Below are positions 43,713 to 53,394 of a stretch of 64,000 nt of DNA, in pieces. Every line of letters starts with the position of its first letter. Position 1 is the first letter of the stretch. The stretch is from the NCBI RefSeq assembly GCF_004114615.1, contig NZ_CP035300.1, positions 1,550,001-1,614,000 of the forward strand. The letters are read 5' to 3'. Made by a program: the position numbers and the translations under genes. The stretch is from Dyella sp. M7H15-1 (GTDB taxonomy: Bacteria; Pseudomonadota; Gammaproteobacteria; Xanthomonadales; Rhodanobacteraceae). The notes beneath the pieces were generated by a model. The model saw only the letters and a program-made list of their open reading frames with translations. It made no database searches and was not told where the DNA came from.

Positions 43713-44225
43713 ATGCCTATCCAGATCGGACAAACTGTGCCGGATGTCGAAGTCATCGTTGTCGACGATGCAGCTGACATCCAGCGACTTTCCACCGCCT
43801 CGCTCTTTACCGGGCGCAAAGTCGTGCTGTTTGGACTCCCCGGCGCCTTCACACCAACCTGCTCGGAGCGCCATCTACCGGGTTACGTCAAGCATTACGC
43901 GGCCTTCCAGGCACAAGGTATCGAGGTGTATTGCCTAGCGGTAAACGATGCTTTCGTGATGAAGGCATGGGCAGCATCCCAGCATGCTCCCGCCGGCCTG
44001 AAGTTGCTCGCCGACGGCAATGCAGCATTCACCCAAGCCTTGGGTTGGGAGATCGACGGCAGCAGCTATGGCATGGGCCTACGCTCGCGCCGCGCCGCTT
44101 TGTACGCGGATGACAGCGTGGTGCATCAGCTCTATATCGAAAGCCCGGGCGAATTGCGCGTGAGCTCGGCAGAAGCCTTGCTAAACGCAGCACCGTGGTT
44201 TGCCCTACAAAATGACGAGATATAG
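43713..44225 (+). CDS. Prx5-type peroxiredoxin
   Basis: A 170-residue thiol peroxidase. The peroxidatic Cys lies in LPGAFTPTCSERHLPGY near residue 50, preceded by a Thr in the same loop. The mature fold is short and lacks a glutaredoxin domain. Peroxiredoxin-5 proteins reduce H2O2 and alkyl hydroperoxides with glutathione or thioredoxin. No second conserved Cys is clear. It is a single gene. Confidence 0.92.
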   Translation: MPIQIGQTVPDVEVIVVDDAADIQRLSTASLFTGRKVVLFGLPGAFTPTCSERHLPGYVKHYAAFQAQGIEVYCLAVNDAFVMKAWAASQHAPAGLKLLADGNAAFTQALGWEIDGSSYGMGLRSRRAALYADDSVVHQLYIESPGELRVSSAEALLNAAPWFALQNDEI

Positions 44226-44261
44226 ATCACATTGAAAGTGTGTGATATTTCCTACAAAATG

Positions 44262-44290
44262 AAGCCGGGTGCTTACAAAGAATCCGGCTT
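44262..44290 (+). terminator. Hairpin after the peroxiredoxin gene
   Basis: AAGCCGG at 44262-44268 pairs with CCGGCTT at 44284-44290 around a 15-base loop. It is 37 bases after the stop. No T-run follows, so the call is tentative. Further on, GCATTGAC and GTCAATGC form another short inverted repeat before the next gene. Confidence 0.35.
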
Positions 44291-44381
44291 AAGCGCATTG
44301 ACGCGCACGTTGGTCAATGCACATCCAACTCGTTTAACAAGCGCAGATAGCGCGGTGGCCGGGTCATAACGGGAGATCCTT

Positions 44382-44669
44382 ATGAGCCGCACCACGTTGG
44401 CTTATCTGCTGCTTACCGTGCCTCTTCTAGTATCAGCCGCGCCGTCCACCTCATCGCAAGGTGGCTTGATTACCTTCGTTGGGTCGATCACCAGACCGAC
44501 ATCGATGCCAACACCGACCGGCGCCCGCGACAACGCAACGAGCCTCGCCGAACCCGCTACGATCCAGCCGCTGATGGCGGCTCAGGCCCGCCTACACGCG
44601 GATGTGCTTGACTACTTCGCTACGTATGCGGCACCGGATGCAAAGATAGTCACGTTCACGTATTACTGA
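44382..44669 (+). CDS. Small secreted protein of unknown function
   Basis: A 95-residue protein with a signal peptide (MSRTTLAYLLLTVPLLVSAA, cut about here). The mature part has QGGLITFVGSITRPT, which loosely resembles the first strand of small fimbrial-type proteins, then a Pro/Thr/Ala-rich stretch. The ATG has GGGAG seven bases before it. It ends next to a strong hairpin and the edge of the mobile block. No function can be assigned. Confidence 0.6.
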   Translation: MSRTTLAYLLLTVPLLVSAAPSTSSQGGLITFVGSITRPTSMPTPTGARDNATSLAEPATIQPLMAAQARLHADVLDYFATYAAPDAKIVTFTYY

Positions 44670-44680
44670 TCCGCCTATCG

Positions 44681-44711
44681 GGGAGGGAGTCGGGATAACC
44701 CGACCCCTCCC
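44681..44711 (+). terminator. Terminator-like hairpin after the small secreted gene
   Basis: GGGAGGGAGTCGGG and CCCGACCCCTCCC pair around ATAA with one bulged A. It stands 12 bases after the stop. It is close to the left end of the mobile block. Confidence 0.6.
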
Positions 44712-45330
44712 ACTTCGACGGCGATATTAGGTAGTGGGCTTCGTGTCCATCTAGCTGCGCCGTGCCCCCAGGGCGATCGCGCTATCTCCCCAGGTAGGCG
44801 GTGGTGGAGTGTGGCGACAATCGGCGAAAGTATGGGGATGCTGCCAAATCCCATGCCCTTTTTCAGCAACCTGGCCGACCACTCATGTCCTTGTTCCAAC
44901 TCAGTCCAGATTTTGCGCATCGCATCCTTGGTCGATCTCCCTCGCCGATATCCAAAACTGGCAGCATCGAATATCGGCTCAAAGATAGCTTCCAGACGGT
45001 TCATCAGCGCCTGTTGCCATACCCTGTCGTAGACAGTGGGTATGCCTAGTGGCCTGAATTTACCCGGCTGACCGCTCTTGGGTATCAGTTGACGCTTCAC
45101 TGGCAGCGGCTGGTAAGTCTGCGTGCGCAGTTCCTCGTGGAGCCGCTTCAGGTTCCCTTGCAGGTCCCTTTCGAATTCCACCAAGCTCTGTCCGTCGATA
45201 CCTCACGCTCCTCGGTTGCGCTTGACCTTCTCCCAAGCCAACTCCAGGTTCTTCATCTTGTAAATCTTGTCCACTAGCGAGTGGACCTTCTTCTCACCGG
45301 TCGGATTCAGCCAGTGCGCCAATCTCCTCG

Positions 45331-45336
45331 GTGTAT
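45331..45336. repeat. Target-site duplication GTGTAT, left copy (right copy at 47970-47975)
   Basis: GTGTAT stands immediately outside both ends of the IS21 element. Removing the element with one copy restores the reverse transcriptase reading frame, which confirms the ends. Confidence 0.88.
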
Positions 45337-45349
45337 TGCGTATTTCGGC

Positions 45350-45476
45350 CCATCGTGACCGCCCATTTCGGTAAGGCGTGACCGGTCATTTCGGTAAGCC
45401 GTGACCGCCCGTTTCGGTTGATCGTGACCGATTTTCGACGGTCACCGAAATCAGCGGTCACGGCTTACCGAAACGC
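45350..45476. repeat. Multiple terminal repeats of the IS21 left end
   Basis: The motif CGTGACCG.....TTTCGG (about 22-24 bases apart) recurs four times from the left end, and in inverted form at 45440-45476 and at the right end (47927-47969). Repeated end motifs of this kind are the binding sites of IstA in IS21 elements. Confidence 0.7.
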
Positions 45477-45535
45477 GCCCCTCGTTGTGCATAACTTCAA
45501 CGCAACGGCATCCTCCACGGCTTTTTGGAGTGGCG

Positions 45536-47104
45536 ATGCCGACCCCGCGAGTAGCTATGCGCAAGATCAAAGAATGTCTTCGACTGAAGCTGGAGTGCGA
45601 CCTCTCGCACGAATGCATCGCCTTGGCCTTGGGTCTGTCCAAGGGCGTGGTCAGCAAGTACGTGAAACGTGCCACGGCCGCCGGACTGGACTGGCCCGGC
45701 CTGTCCGCCATAGACGACAACGCGATTGCCGCCCAGCTGTGTATGTCACCACCCGCCGTGCGTGGCGAGCGGGCACCCATCGATCTGCCATGGGTGCATC
45801 GGGAGTTGCGCCGCAAAGGCGTCACGCGACAATTGTTGTGGCAGGAATACTGCGACGCGAACGCTGGCCGTCTCACGTACCAATACACCCAGTTTTGCCA
45901 GCACCTCCACGACTACACGGCCTCGCTGCGCCGCTCGATGCGTCAGTTGCACGTTGCCGGTGAAAAGCTGTTTATCGACTACGCCGGCCCCACCCTTGGC
46001 GTCGTCAACCCCGACACCGGCGAGCTGCGGCGAGCGCACATCTTCGTGGCCGTGCTGGGTGCGTCCAGTTTCACCTATGCCTGCGCCACACCGGGCGAAA
46101 CGCAGATCGACTGGCTGCGCGGCTTGACGCAGGCGTTGGCATTTTTTGGTGGCGTGCCGGCGCTGGTGGTACCTGACAATCCGCGCGCGCTGATCACCCA
46201 GCCGGATCGCTACGAGCCCGTGCTCAACCGTGCTACGCAGGTGTGTGCAGAGCATTACGGCATGGCGATCCTGCCGGCCCGCCCACGACGCCCGCAGGAC
46301 AAGGCCAAGGTCGAGGTCGGCGTGCAGGTGGTCGAGCGCTGGATCCTCGCGCGCTTGCGCCATCCGTGCTTTTTTACCTTCAGCGCTCTCAATCACGCCA
46401 TCGCCGACCTGCTGACGGACTTGAATGCACGGCCGTTCAAGAAGCTCGACGGCTCGCGCCGTTCGTGGTTCGAGACGATCGACCGTCCCGCCCTGATGCC
46501 CTTGCCGGCGCAACCCTATGAGCCGGCGCGCTTCAAGCCGTGCAAGGTCAACATCGATTACCACATCGAGGTCGATGGCCATTACTACAGCGTGCCGCAT
46601 AGCCTGGTACGCAAGACCGTCGAGGCGCGCATCACCGACACCACCGTCGAGATCCTGCATGCCGGCCAGCGCATCGCCAGCCACGTCCGCTCCCCGGCGC
46701 GCGGACGCCACACCACCGTCGCCGACCACATGCCGGCCGCACATCGTGCGCATCGGGAATGGTCACCCGGTCGCTTCCTGCACTGGGCCGACACGATCGG
46801 CGCGGCAACCCGTCAGTTGGTCGAGCACCTGCTGACCGAGCGCCCGCATCCGGAGATGGGCTATCGCAGTTGCCTGGGGCTGCTGGCGCTCGCGCGCCAG
46901 TACGGCGACGACCGCCTGGAAGCGGCCTGCGCACGCGCGTGGGCGATCGGTTCGCGCACGCGCAAATCCGTGCAGTCGATCCTGCACAACAAGCTCGATC
47001 AACACCCCTTGCCCAGCGCCATCGCCCAAACCGACTGGGTCACACCCGACCACGTCAACCTGCGTGGCCCCACCTATTACCGCGATCCACCCACCACTCA
47101 CTGA
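45536..47104 (+). CDS. istA: IS21-family transposase IstA
   Basis: A 522-residue DDE integrase-type transposase. The N-terminal helix-turn-helix has [20 protein letters not shown]. The catalytic Asp lies in [11 protein letters not shown], the second Asp in [11 protein letters not shown] and the Glu in [10 protein letters not shown]. The C-terminal [18 protein letters not shown] is Mu-C-like. The ATG at 45536 has GGAG five bases upstream; the reading to 45485 is not used. istB follows 13 bases after the stop, a normal IS21 operon. Confidence 0.95.
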   Translation: MPTPRVAMRKIKECLRLKLECDLSHECIALALGLSKGVVSKYVKRATAAGLDWPGLSAIDDNAIAAQLCMSPPAVRGERAPIDLPWVHRELRRKGVTRQLLWQEYCDANAGRLTYQYTQFCQHLHDYTASLRRSMRQLHVAGEKLFIDYAGPTLGVVNPDTGELRRAHIFVAVLGASSFTYACATPGETQIDWLRGLTQALAFFGGVPALVVPDNPRALITQPDRYEPVLNRATQVCAEHYGMAILPARPRRPQDKAKVEVGVQVVERWILARLRHPCFFTFSALNHAIADLLTDLNARPFKKLDGSRRSWFETIDRPALMPLPAQPYEPARFKPCKVNIDYHIEVDGHYYSVPHSLVRKTVEARITDTTVEILHAGQRIASHVRSPARGRHTTVADHMPAAHRAHREWSPGRFLHWADTIGAATRQLVEHLLTERPHPEMGYRSCLGLLALARQYGDDRLEAACARAWAIGSRTRKSVQSILHNKLDQHPLPSAIAQTDWVTPDHVNLRGPTYYRDPPTTH

Positions 47105-47117
47105 AAAGGAGACCACC

Positions 47118-47876
47118 TTGTTGATCCATCCCACCCTTGAACACTTGCGTGCCCTCAAGCTCGACGGCATGGCACAGGCGCTGGAAGAACAGCGCCTGTT
47201 GCCGGCCTGTCACGATCTGCCGTTCGAAGATCGGCTCGGCATGCTGGTCGATCGCGAACGCCATTGGCGTGACGGTCGACGGCAGGAACGATTACTTCGT
47301 GTGGCCAAGCTCAAACACGCCCAGGCCTGCCTGGAAGATGTGCAGTACAGCGCCGACCGCGGTATCGACAAACGCCTGATCGCCACCTTGTCCGGCGGCG
47401 ACTGGATCCGGCAGGGGCAAAGTGTGTTGCTGACCGGTCCGACCGGGGTTGGTAAAACGTGGCTGGCGTGTGCGCTTGGACAACATGCCTGCCGCCAAGG
47501 CTTCCCGGTGCTGTATCAGCGTGTGCCACGCCTCGCCGAGATGCTACGCATCGCCCACGCCGACGGCAGCTTCGGTCGCGTGCTTGCTCAGTTGGCGCGC
47601 ATCGACGTGCTAATCCTTGACGATTGGGGCATGACACCGCTCGATCAGGCGGCGCGCCATGATCTGCTGGAGGTCATCGACGATCGCGGCAACGGCAAAT
47701 CGACCCTCATCACCAGCCAGCTACCGATCGAACACTGGCACGCCTGGCTCAACGATCCCACCCTCGCCGATGCCATCCTCGACCGTCTCGTACACCGCTC
47801 TCATCGCATCGTGCTGAAGGGCGAATCGATGCGCCGAAAGTCCTCCGCCAAGCCAGCCGCCGATACCTCATCGTGA
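47118..47876 (+). CDS. istB: IS21-family helper ATPase IstB
   Basis: A 252-residue AAA+ protein that forms a ring on target DNA and directs IstA. Walker A is [15 protein letters not shown] near residue 90; Walker B is [13 protein letters not shown] near 155; [15 protein letters not shown] is the end. The start is a TTG at 47118 with AAGGAG six bases before. It ends 93 bases before the IS right end. Confidence 0.95.
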   Translation: MLIHPTLEHLRALKLDGMAQALEEQRLLPACHDLPFEDRLGMLVDRERHWRDGRRQERLLRVAKLKHAQACLEDVQYSADRGIDKRLIATLSGGDWIRQGQSVLLTGPTGVGKTWLACALGQHACRQGFPVLYQRVPRLAEMLRIAHADGSFGRVLAQLARIDVLILDDWGMTPLDQAARHDLLEVIDDRGNGKSTLITSQLPIEHWHAWLNDPTLADAILDRLVHRSHRIVLKGESMRRKSSAKPAADTSS

Positions 47877-47975
47877 CCGGTCCAGTTACACTCGAGTGCA
47901 CCGCACAATGACTGGCGCTGACCGGTCACGATCAACCGAAATACGCGGTCACGATCGCCGAAATCCGCAGTGTAT

Positions 47976-48947
47976 CGCCTTGGGGGTTTTCACTAAGGGA
48001 ACTTGTCCTTGCCATACACCTTACTCATTGGTTTGCTGTCTTGCTCCAACCGCCTTGCCGACTGCCTTCCCCAGCTCACTCCGCTGCCGTCTGCGACGGT
48101 CGCCCTGCTTTCGCAAGACTTGAGGTACTACTCAGTCGTCCAACGACTCACACAACATCACTCGCCATTTCGCTTTCGCTTATAGGTTCGTTTATCCCAG
48201 TGCCACCCGGGAATTCCGTGAGTCCTCCCAGGGTCACGCATGAATCTTCCACACCGTGCCGTCCGCACACACCTTGGTTCGATGGGTGGATAAGAACACC
48301 TTCGCCTCCATAGTGCAGGCTCGACCTTGCCCCATCTTTGGCCGACCCGTTCATCTGCAGGGTCGCCCCTTCGATTACGGCCCGGTGTGTCTCCTCAAAC
48401 CCTTCGGATTCCACCTCACGGTGAACACCCGGTCCTCCCGCCTCATGACTGACGGCTGGCCGGCAAGGCATTACCCCCACCTTTGGATACAGTGCCCCTT
48501 ATCTGAGCACCGGAGGAACTTGAACCCTCCCGATTCATGCGCTGCTTGGCGCACACTACGGCCTCTGCTGACTTCTGTGTGTCCATCAAACCACCTCGCG
48601 GTGATCCTAGCCTCGCGGCAGCCACACAGATCTCCCAGGGTAAGACGCGTGACTTTCATGCTTATGTCCGTCGGATCTACGCCGTAGCGTTCCGTGCAAG
48701 TTTTGGGCTTTGGCCTTTATGGCTGCCTCACCCCGCTACGCCGCCTCTATCCGCTTCCTGTTCGTCGGACCCGCACTTTGCCTACAGCTTCCTTCAGGCG
48801 CCTCCTCGCGGAGGATTCCCTTGCTGTTCGGCTAGACCCTTCCCCTTGCCGGGCAGGTTTCGGACTTTCACCGGTTAGTCGTTCCTCTCGCCACCACAGC
48901 GAGACAAACAGCGCCAGTCACGGCGCTACGCACCATGCCTGGCGCAC
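47976..48947 (-). ncRNA. 5' ribozyme region of the group II intron
   Basis: The 970 bases between the gyrA terminator and the IS21 element hold no supportable gene except the first 13 codons of the reverse transcriptase. The minus strand looks structured: ACCGGTGAAAGTCCG near 48877, GAATCCTCCGCGAGGAGGCG near 48800, and CGTTGGACGACTGAG near 48140. The open frames on both strands here are chance readings of structured RNA. Domains I-III of the intron are expected here; I did not fold it. Confidence 0.6.
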
Positions 48948-48950
48948 CAC

Positions 48951-48985
48951 AAAAACAAAGCCCCGGCATAGCCGGGGCTTTGTTT
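48951..48985 (-). terminator. Intrinsic terminator of gyrA
   Basis: On the minus strand, GCCCCGGC-TAT-GCCGGGGC is followed by TTTGTTTTTGT. It is 20 bases after the gyrA stop. The group II intron begins right behind it. Confidence 0.9.
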
Positions 48986-49004
48986 GATCTGAGGGCGGAG
49001 TCGC

Positions 49005-51620
49005 TTACTCGCCGGAGGGCTCCTGCATGTCGCCCACATCACCCTGCTCGGGCGACACCGAACCGTCACCGGCCTCAGTTTCGTCCTCGCTGTTTTCTTC
49101 GGCATCCAGCCGCACCACGCTTACCAGCGCCTCTTCCGCCGGCAGACGGATCAAGGTCACACCCTGCGTATTACGGCCAAGCTGCGAAATCTCCGTGACG
49201 CGTGTGCGCACCAGGGTGCCCTGGTTGGAGATCAGCATCAGCTCGTGGGCTTCGGTCACCTGCGCGGCCGCCACCAGGGCGCCGTTGCGTTCGGAGCACT
49301 GGATACCGATCACGCCCTGTGTGCCGCGTCCCTTCTTGGGGAACTCGTCCAGCTGGGTACGCTTGCCATAGCCGCGTTCGGTGGCGGTAAGAATATCGCC
49401 CTGTGCTTCGGCAACGATCAGCGAGACCAGCTTCGCTTCCTCAGCGAGCTTCATGCCGCGCACACCGGTAGCGGTGCGGCCCATCGGGCGCACTTCGCTT
49501 TCGTCGAAGCGCACGACCTTGCCGTTGGAAGCGAACAGCAGCACGTCGCTGTTGCCATCGGTCAGCACCACGCCGACCAGTGCGTCGCCCTCGTCCAAGT
49601 TGATGGCGATCTTGCCCTTTTGCAGCTGGAAAGCGAATTCGGTAAGCGATGTCTTCTTGACCGTGCCATCTGCCGTGGCGAAGAACACGAAACGATCGGC
49701 GTTGTACTCGTGCACCGGCAGCACCGCTTGCACCTTCTCGCCTTCGGCCAGCGGCAGCAGGTTCACGATGGGTTTGCCGCGCGCGTTCGGGCCGGCTTCG
49801 GGCATCTGATATACCTTCAGCCAGTAGACACGACCGGTGCTGGTGAAGGTGAGCAGGGTGTCGTGGGTATTCACCACCCACAGCTGCTCGACGAAATCTT
49901 CTTCTTTCAGTGCGGACGCGGAACGACCCTTGCCGCCGCGACGCTGTGCACGATAAATGTTGGCCGGCTGACGCTTCACATAACCGGCATGCGAGAGCGT
50001 GACGACGACATCTTCCGGCGCGATCAGGTCGAGCACGTTGAGGTCTTCTTGCGAGCGCTGGATTTCGGTGCGGCGCTCGTCGCCGAATTCGGCTTTGACA
50101 GCTTCCAGCTCTTCGCGGATCACGGCTAGCAAACGTATCGGATCTTCCAGAATCTCGATCAAGCCACGGATGATTTCCAGGATTTCGCGGTATTCATCGG
50201 AAAGTTTTTCCTGCTCCAGACCGGTCAGGCGGTGCAGGCGCATGGCGAGAATTTCCTGCGCCTGCGTCTCGGAGAGCTGATAACCATCGCTCTTCAAGCC
50301 TTCGCGCGGGTCGATGTCTTCCGGACGCGAGGCTTCCGCCCCCGCCGCGGCCAATAGGCTGCTGACCAGACCCGGTTGCCACTTGCGCGCCAGCATGCGC
50401 TCGCGTGCTTCCTGCGGCGAGGCGGAGGTCTTGATCAGCTCGATCATCTCGTCGATGTTGGCGAGGGCGACCGTGAGACCTTCCAAGATATGCGCACGGG
50501 CGCGTGCCTTGCGCAGTTCGAAAATCGTGCGTCGGGTCACCACCTCGCGGCGGTGGCGGATAAACGCTTCGAGGATTTCCTTCAGATTGAGCGTGCGCGG
50601 CTGACCGTCGACCAGCGCCACCATGTTGATGCCGAAGGTGACTTGCAACTGGGTTTGCTGGAACAAGTTGTTCAGCACCACATCGGCCATCGCATCGCGA
50701 CGGATTTCGATGACGATGCGCATGCCGTCCTTGTCGGACTCGTCGCGCAGTTCGGAGATGCCCTCAAGGCGCTTTTCCTTGACCAGCTCGGCGATCTTTT
50801 CGATCAGACGCGCCTTGTTCACCTGGTAAGGCAGCTCGTGGACGAGGATGGTCTCGCGGCCATTGGATTCGGTTTCGATTTCGGCGCGTGCACGCACCAG
50901 AATGCGGCCGCGCCCGGTGCGATAGGCTTCGACAATGCCGGCCGAGCCGTTGATGATGCCGGCGGTGGGGAAATCCGGGCCCGGCACATATTGCATCAGC
51001 TCGTCGATGCCCAGCGAAGCATCGTCGATCAGCGCAATGGTCGCCGAAACCACTTCGTTGAGATTATGCGGCGGCACGTTGGTGGCCATGCCCACCGCGA
51101 TACCCGCCGAACCGTTCACCAGCAGATTCGGCACGCGCGTGGGCAGAACCAGTGGTTCCTGCTCGCTTTCGTCGTAGTTGGGGCCGAAGTCGACGGTTTC
51201 CTTGTCGATGTCGGCGAGCAGCTCGTGGGTGAGCTTGGCCATGCGCACTTCGGTGTAACGCATGGCGGCGGGATTATCGCCGTCGACCGAACCGAAGTTA
51301 CCCTGGCCATCGACCAGCATGTAGCGCAGTGAGAAGGGCTGGGCCATGCGCACGATGGCGTCGTAGACCGACGCATCGCCATGCGGATGGTATTTACCAA
51401 TCACGTCACCGACGATGCGCGCCGATTTCTTGTACGACTTGTTCCAGGAGTTGTTCAACTCGTTCATCGCAAACAACACGCGGCGATGCACGGGCTTCAA
51501 GCCATCGCGAACATCCGGAAGGGCGCGTCCCACTATCACGCTCATGGCGTAATCGAGGTAGCTCTGGCGCATTTCGTCTTCGATATTGACGCGAATGACT
51601 TCTTTGGCGAGCTCTGCCAT
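49005..51620 (-). CDS. gyrA: DNA gyrase subunit A
   Basis: An 871-residue subunit that breaks and rejoins DNA during negative supercoiling. The start [20 protein letters not shown] has AGGGAAG eight bases upstream. The winged-helix and quinolone region is [20 protein letters not shown] at about residues 76-95, with Ala83 where E. coli has Ser and Asp87 kept. The GyrA box is QRRGGKG in the C-terminal beta-pinwheel. The last 35 residues are acidic ([20 protein letters not shown]) as in many proteobacteria. The reading upstream of 51620 is not used. Confidence 0.97.
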   Translation of the reverse strand: MAELAKEVIRVNIEDEMRQSYLDYAMSVIVGRALPDVRDGLKPVHRRVLFAMNELNNSWNKSYKKSARIVGDVIGKYHPHGDASVYDAIVRMAQPFSLRYMLVDGQGNFGSVDGDNPAAMRYTEVRMAKLTHELLADIDKETVDFGPNYDESEQEPLVLPTRVPNLLVNGSAGIAVGMATNVPPHNLNEVVSATIALIDDASLGIDELMQYVPGPDFPTAGIINGSAGIVEAYRTGRGRILVRARAEIETESNGRETILVHELPYQVNKARLIEKIAELVKEKRLEGISELRDESDKDGMRIVIEIRRDAMADVVLNNLFQQTQLQVTFGINMVALVDGQPRTLNLKEILEAFIRHRREVVTRRTIFELRKARARAHILEGLTVALANIDEMIELIKTSASPQEARERMLARKWQPGLVSSLLAAAGAEASRPEDIDPREGLKSDGYQLSETQAQEILAMRLHRLTGLEQEKLSDEYREILEIIRGLIEILEDPIRLLAVIREELEAVKAEFGDERRTEIQRSQEDLNVLDLIAPEDVVVTLSHAGYVKRQPANIYRAQRRGGKGRSASALKEEDFVEQLWVVNTHDTLLTFTSTGRVYWLKVYQMPEAGPNARGKPIVNLLPLAEGEKVQAVLPVHEYNADRFVFFATADGTVKKTSLTEFAFQLQKGKIAINLDEGDALVGVVLTDGNSDVLLFASNGKVVRFDESEVRPMGRTATGVRGMKLAEEAKLVSLIVAEAQGDILTATERGYGKRTQLDEFPKKGRGTQGVIGIQCSERNGALVAAAQVTEAHELMLISNQGTLVRTRVTEISQLGRNTQGVTLIRLPAEEALVSVVRLDAEENSEDETEAGDGSVSPEQGDVGDMQEPSGE

Positions 51621-51756
51621 CAATCGGCTTCCCTGGTAACGAATAAAAGTCTCGAGACAGGCGCTGGACGCTTGTCTGCGAGGGTCAGACGGTAGCCTTA
51701 AAGTATAACACAAAGAGCCTTGAAAAGTGCTTATTTAAACCTTTTCAATCAATAAG

Positions 51757-52167
51757 TTACGAGCGCGTTTTGGCACGCCTGAAAAGAAGCGTCCGGGCAC
51801 TTACAAAATTGACGAAAGCAGCGAAAAACGACCCCACGGCAACCGCCAATACTGGCCACTTATGCCAACCGGGAAACGCGATCAAGCACGCCACGTAGGC
51901 CCCGTAATTGACCGCTGCCCCACCGCCCATCAAGGCCATCCAATGCAACCACTCGGTAAACAGCGCGCGACCGCTCTGACGTGCGGCGAAGGTCTGGCTG
52001 CGGTTCCACCACCAAGTGACCGTGGCAGCGACGAGGAAGGAAATCACGCGGCCGGTATACGGATTGAAGTGCGCAAAACTCACCAGCATCTGCACGATGC
52101 CCGCATCGACGACGAAGCCGATGACGCCACCCACGGCAAACAGCATCACCTCATGACTCAATTTCAT
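51757..52167 (-). CDS. GtrA-like membrane protein
   Basis: A 136-residue integral membrane protein with four hydrophobic segments: [60 protein letters not shown] and [20 protein letters not shown]. The GtrA motif WWWNRSQTF is clear. GtrA proteins are thought to flip polyprenyl-linked sugars for glycan decoration. Its start overlaps the mtnA stop by four bases (52164-52167). No glycosyltransferase is adjacent. Confidence 0.9.
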   Translation of the reverse strand: MKLSHEVMLFAVGGVIGFVVDAGIVQMLVSFAHFNPYTGRVISFLVAATVTWWWNRSQTFAARQSGRALFTEWLHWMALMGGGAAVNYGAYVACLIAFPGWHKWPVLAVAVGSFFAAFVNFVSARTLLFRRAKTRS

Positions 52168-53195
52168 GCGCCGAACACGGCCCGCATACGTTCGGTAGTG
52201 GGATGCTCGATGACACCACGCTCGGTGACGATGGCCTCGATCAGCGAAGCCGGCGTGACATCGAAAACCGGATTCCAGGCCTGCGCGCCTTCCACCACAG
52301 TGCGATGGCCCGCCACGCTGAGAAGCTCCGTCGAGTCGCGCAACTCAATGTCGATGTCATCGCCGGAAGCAGTGGCCATATCCACCGTCGAGGACGGCGC
52401 CACCACCATGAACTTCACCCCATGGTGGTGCGCGGCGATGGCAAGCTGATAGGTACCGATCTTGTTGGCGGTATCCCCATTTGCGGCAATACGATCCGCA
52501 CCGACGATGACCCACTTCACTTCGCCAGCTTTCATCAGGTGCGCGGCTGCCGAATCAGCAATGAGCTTGGCCGGAATACCATCGCGGACTAGCTCCCACA
52601 TAGTGAGGCGTGCGCCCTGCTGCCATGGCCGCGTTTCGCCGGCATAGACATGGTTGATGCGCCCAGCCGCAACACCTGCACGGATCACGCCCAGCGCCGT
52701 GCCGTAGCCAGACGTCGCGAGCGAGCCGGTGTTGCAATGGGTCATCACGCTGGAGCCCGGAGCAATCAGCGCGGCACCCAGTTCACCCATATGGAAGTTG
52801 GCGGCGAGGTCTTCGTCCTGAATGGCCTGAGCTTCACATTCCAGTGCGGCGGCATCCGCGCCAGCCGAGATGCGAACTTTCATGCGATCGAGCGCCCACA
52901 TCAGGTTCACCGCGGTAGGGCGTGCAGCACGCAGTTGTGCCAGCGCCTGATCCAGCGGAGCGCCTTGCTTCACAGCGAGCACGACGCCCCAGGCTGCGGC
53001 AATACCGATAGCGGGTGCGCCACGTACAGCAAGATCCTTGATGGCCTGGGTAACGGCGGTAGCGTGGCGGCAGTCCAACCATTGCTCTTCAGCCGGCAGC
53101 AGGCGCTGGTCCAGAAGGCGAAGATGATCACCATGCCATTGCACGGCGCGGATGGTGTCGTGGGATTGTCTGGCAGAGGCGGACGCGGTTGTCAT
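52164..53195 (-). CDS. mtnA: S-methyl-5-thioribose-1-phosphate isomerase
   Basis: A 343-residue enzyme of the methionine salvage pathway. The catalytic Cys lies in [20 protein letters not shown] near residue 155 and the catalytic Asp in [20 protein letters not shown] near 237. [13 protein letters not shown] near 58 supports it over eIF2B-like relatives. It overlaps the GtrA-like gene by four bases. Other salvage genes are not in the window. Confidence 0.94.
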   Translation of the reverse strand: MTTASASARQSHDTIRAVQWHGDHLRLLDQRLLPAEEQWLDCRHATAVTQAIKDLAVRGAPAIGIAAAWGVVLAVKQGAPLDQALAQLRAARPTAVNLMWALDRMKVRISAGADAAALECEAQAIQDEDLAANFHMGELGAALIAPGSSVMTHCNTGSLATSGYGTALGVIRAGVAAGRINHVYAGETRPWQQGARLTMWELVRDGIPAKLIADSAAAHLMKAGEVKWVIVGADRIAANGDTANKIGTYQLAIAAHHHGVKFMVVAPSSTVDMATASGDDIDIELRDSTELLSVAGHRTVVEGAQAWNPVFDVTPASLIEAIVTERGVIEHPTTERMRAVFGA

Positions 53196-53224
53196 CCCAT
53201 CATTCTATCAGGCTCGTCGTGATT

Positions 53225-53391
53225 CGTTGGGTTAACCCGCACTTGGCCTCTGTCTCTTGATCACATCTTTTCGGCCATGCCGTAATCATCAAAAACAGCC
53301 TGAAATACCCATTTTTTTGCAAAAAACATAGATGCCTGATCAACTAAAGATGTGATCAAGAAACAGGACTTGATCCGGGGGTAACCCAACG
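53225..53391. repeat. Large inverted repeat between phaC and mtnA
   Basis: Arms of about 50 bases face each other: the left CGTTGGGTTAACCCG and TCTTGATCACATCTTT; the right AAAGATGTGATCAAGA and CGGGGGTAACCCAACG. A core of CTTGATCACATCTTT matches exactly over 15 bases, and the outer CGTTGGGTTA also matches. The 70-odd bases between the arms are A/T-rich and code for nothing. It could be a MITE-like insertion, a cruciform or a strong transcript hairpin. Confidence 0.75.
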
Positions 53392-53394
53392 CGA

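Larger units (their letters stand above)
45337..47969 (+). mobile_element. IS21-family insertion sequence, complete
   Basis: The element has related terminal sequences (TGCGTATTTCGGCCCATCGT on the left; reverse complement TGCGGATTTCGGCGATCGTG on the right), two genes istA and istB, and a direct repeat GTGTAT at both flanks (45331-45336 and 47970-47975). IS21 elements usually make 4-8-base duplications. Both genes are intact, so it may be active. It is inserted in the reverse transcriptase frame. Confidence 0.93.
44879..48015 (-). pseudogene. ltrA: Group II intron reverse transcriptase/maturase fragment, interrupted by IS21
   Basis: Joining 48015-47976 to 45336-44879 (deleting the IS and one copy of the 6-base duplication) gives one frame: MARTSSLSENPQGDTPRRLA, then VHSLVDKIYKMKNLELAWEK, a TGA at 45203-45205, and GIDGQSLVEFERDLQGNLKR, PLGIPTVYDRVWQQALMNRL, AASFGYRRGRSTKDAMRKIW. 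The last clear residues are EQGHEW (44879). The Asp-containing RT active-site strands and the maturase are missing. It carries three lesions: an IS insertion, a nonsense codon and a 3' truncation. The ATG has AAGG four bases upstream. Confidence 0.88.
44879..48947 (-). mobile_element. Degenerate group II intron, class C-like, with an IS21 element inside
   Basis: On the minus strand the intron begins at 48947 with GTGCGCCAGGCATGGTGCG, four bases beyond the T-rich tail of the gyrA terminator. This is the usual site of class C introns, next to an intrinsic terminator. The leading RNA part (48947 to about 48016) contains ACCGGTGAAAGTCCG, and a reverse transcriptase frame begins at 48015. The 3' half is lost: reverse-transcriptase similarity stops near 44879 and no domain V hairpin is visible. 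An IS21 element is inserted at 45337-47969. Confidence 0.75.

Noticed and set aside
44675-44878. C-terminal part of the reverse-transcriptase frame (SARLLKKGMGFGS onward)
   Set aside because: The residues after EQGHEW no longer look like a reverse transcriptase; it is read-through past the truncation into unrelated sequence and a terminator.
48256-48878. Several 60-140-codon open frames on both strands right of IS21
   Set aside because: They lie in structured group II intron RNA, have no ribosome sites and no domain; they are chance readings.
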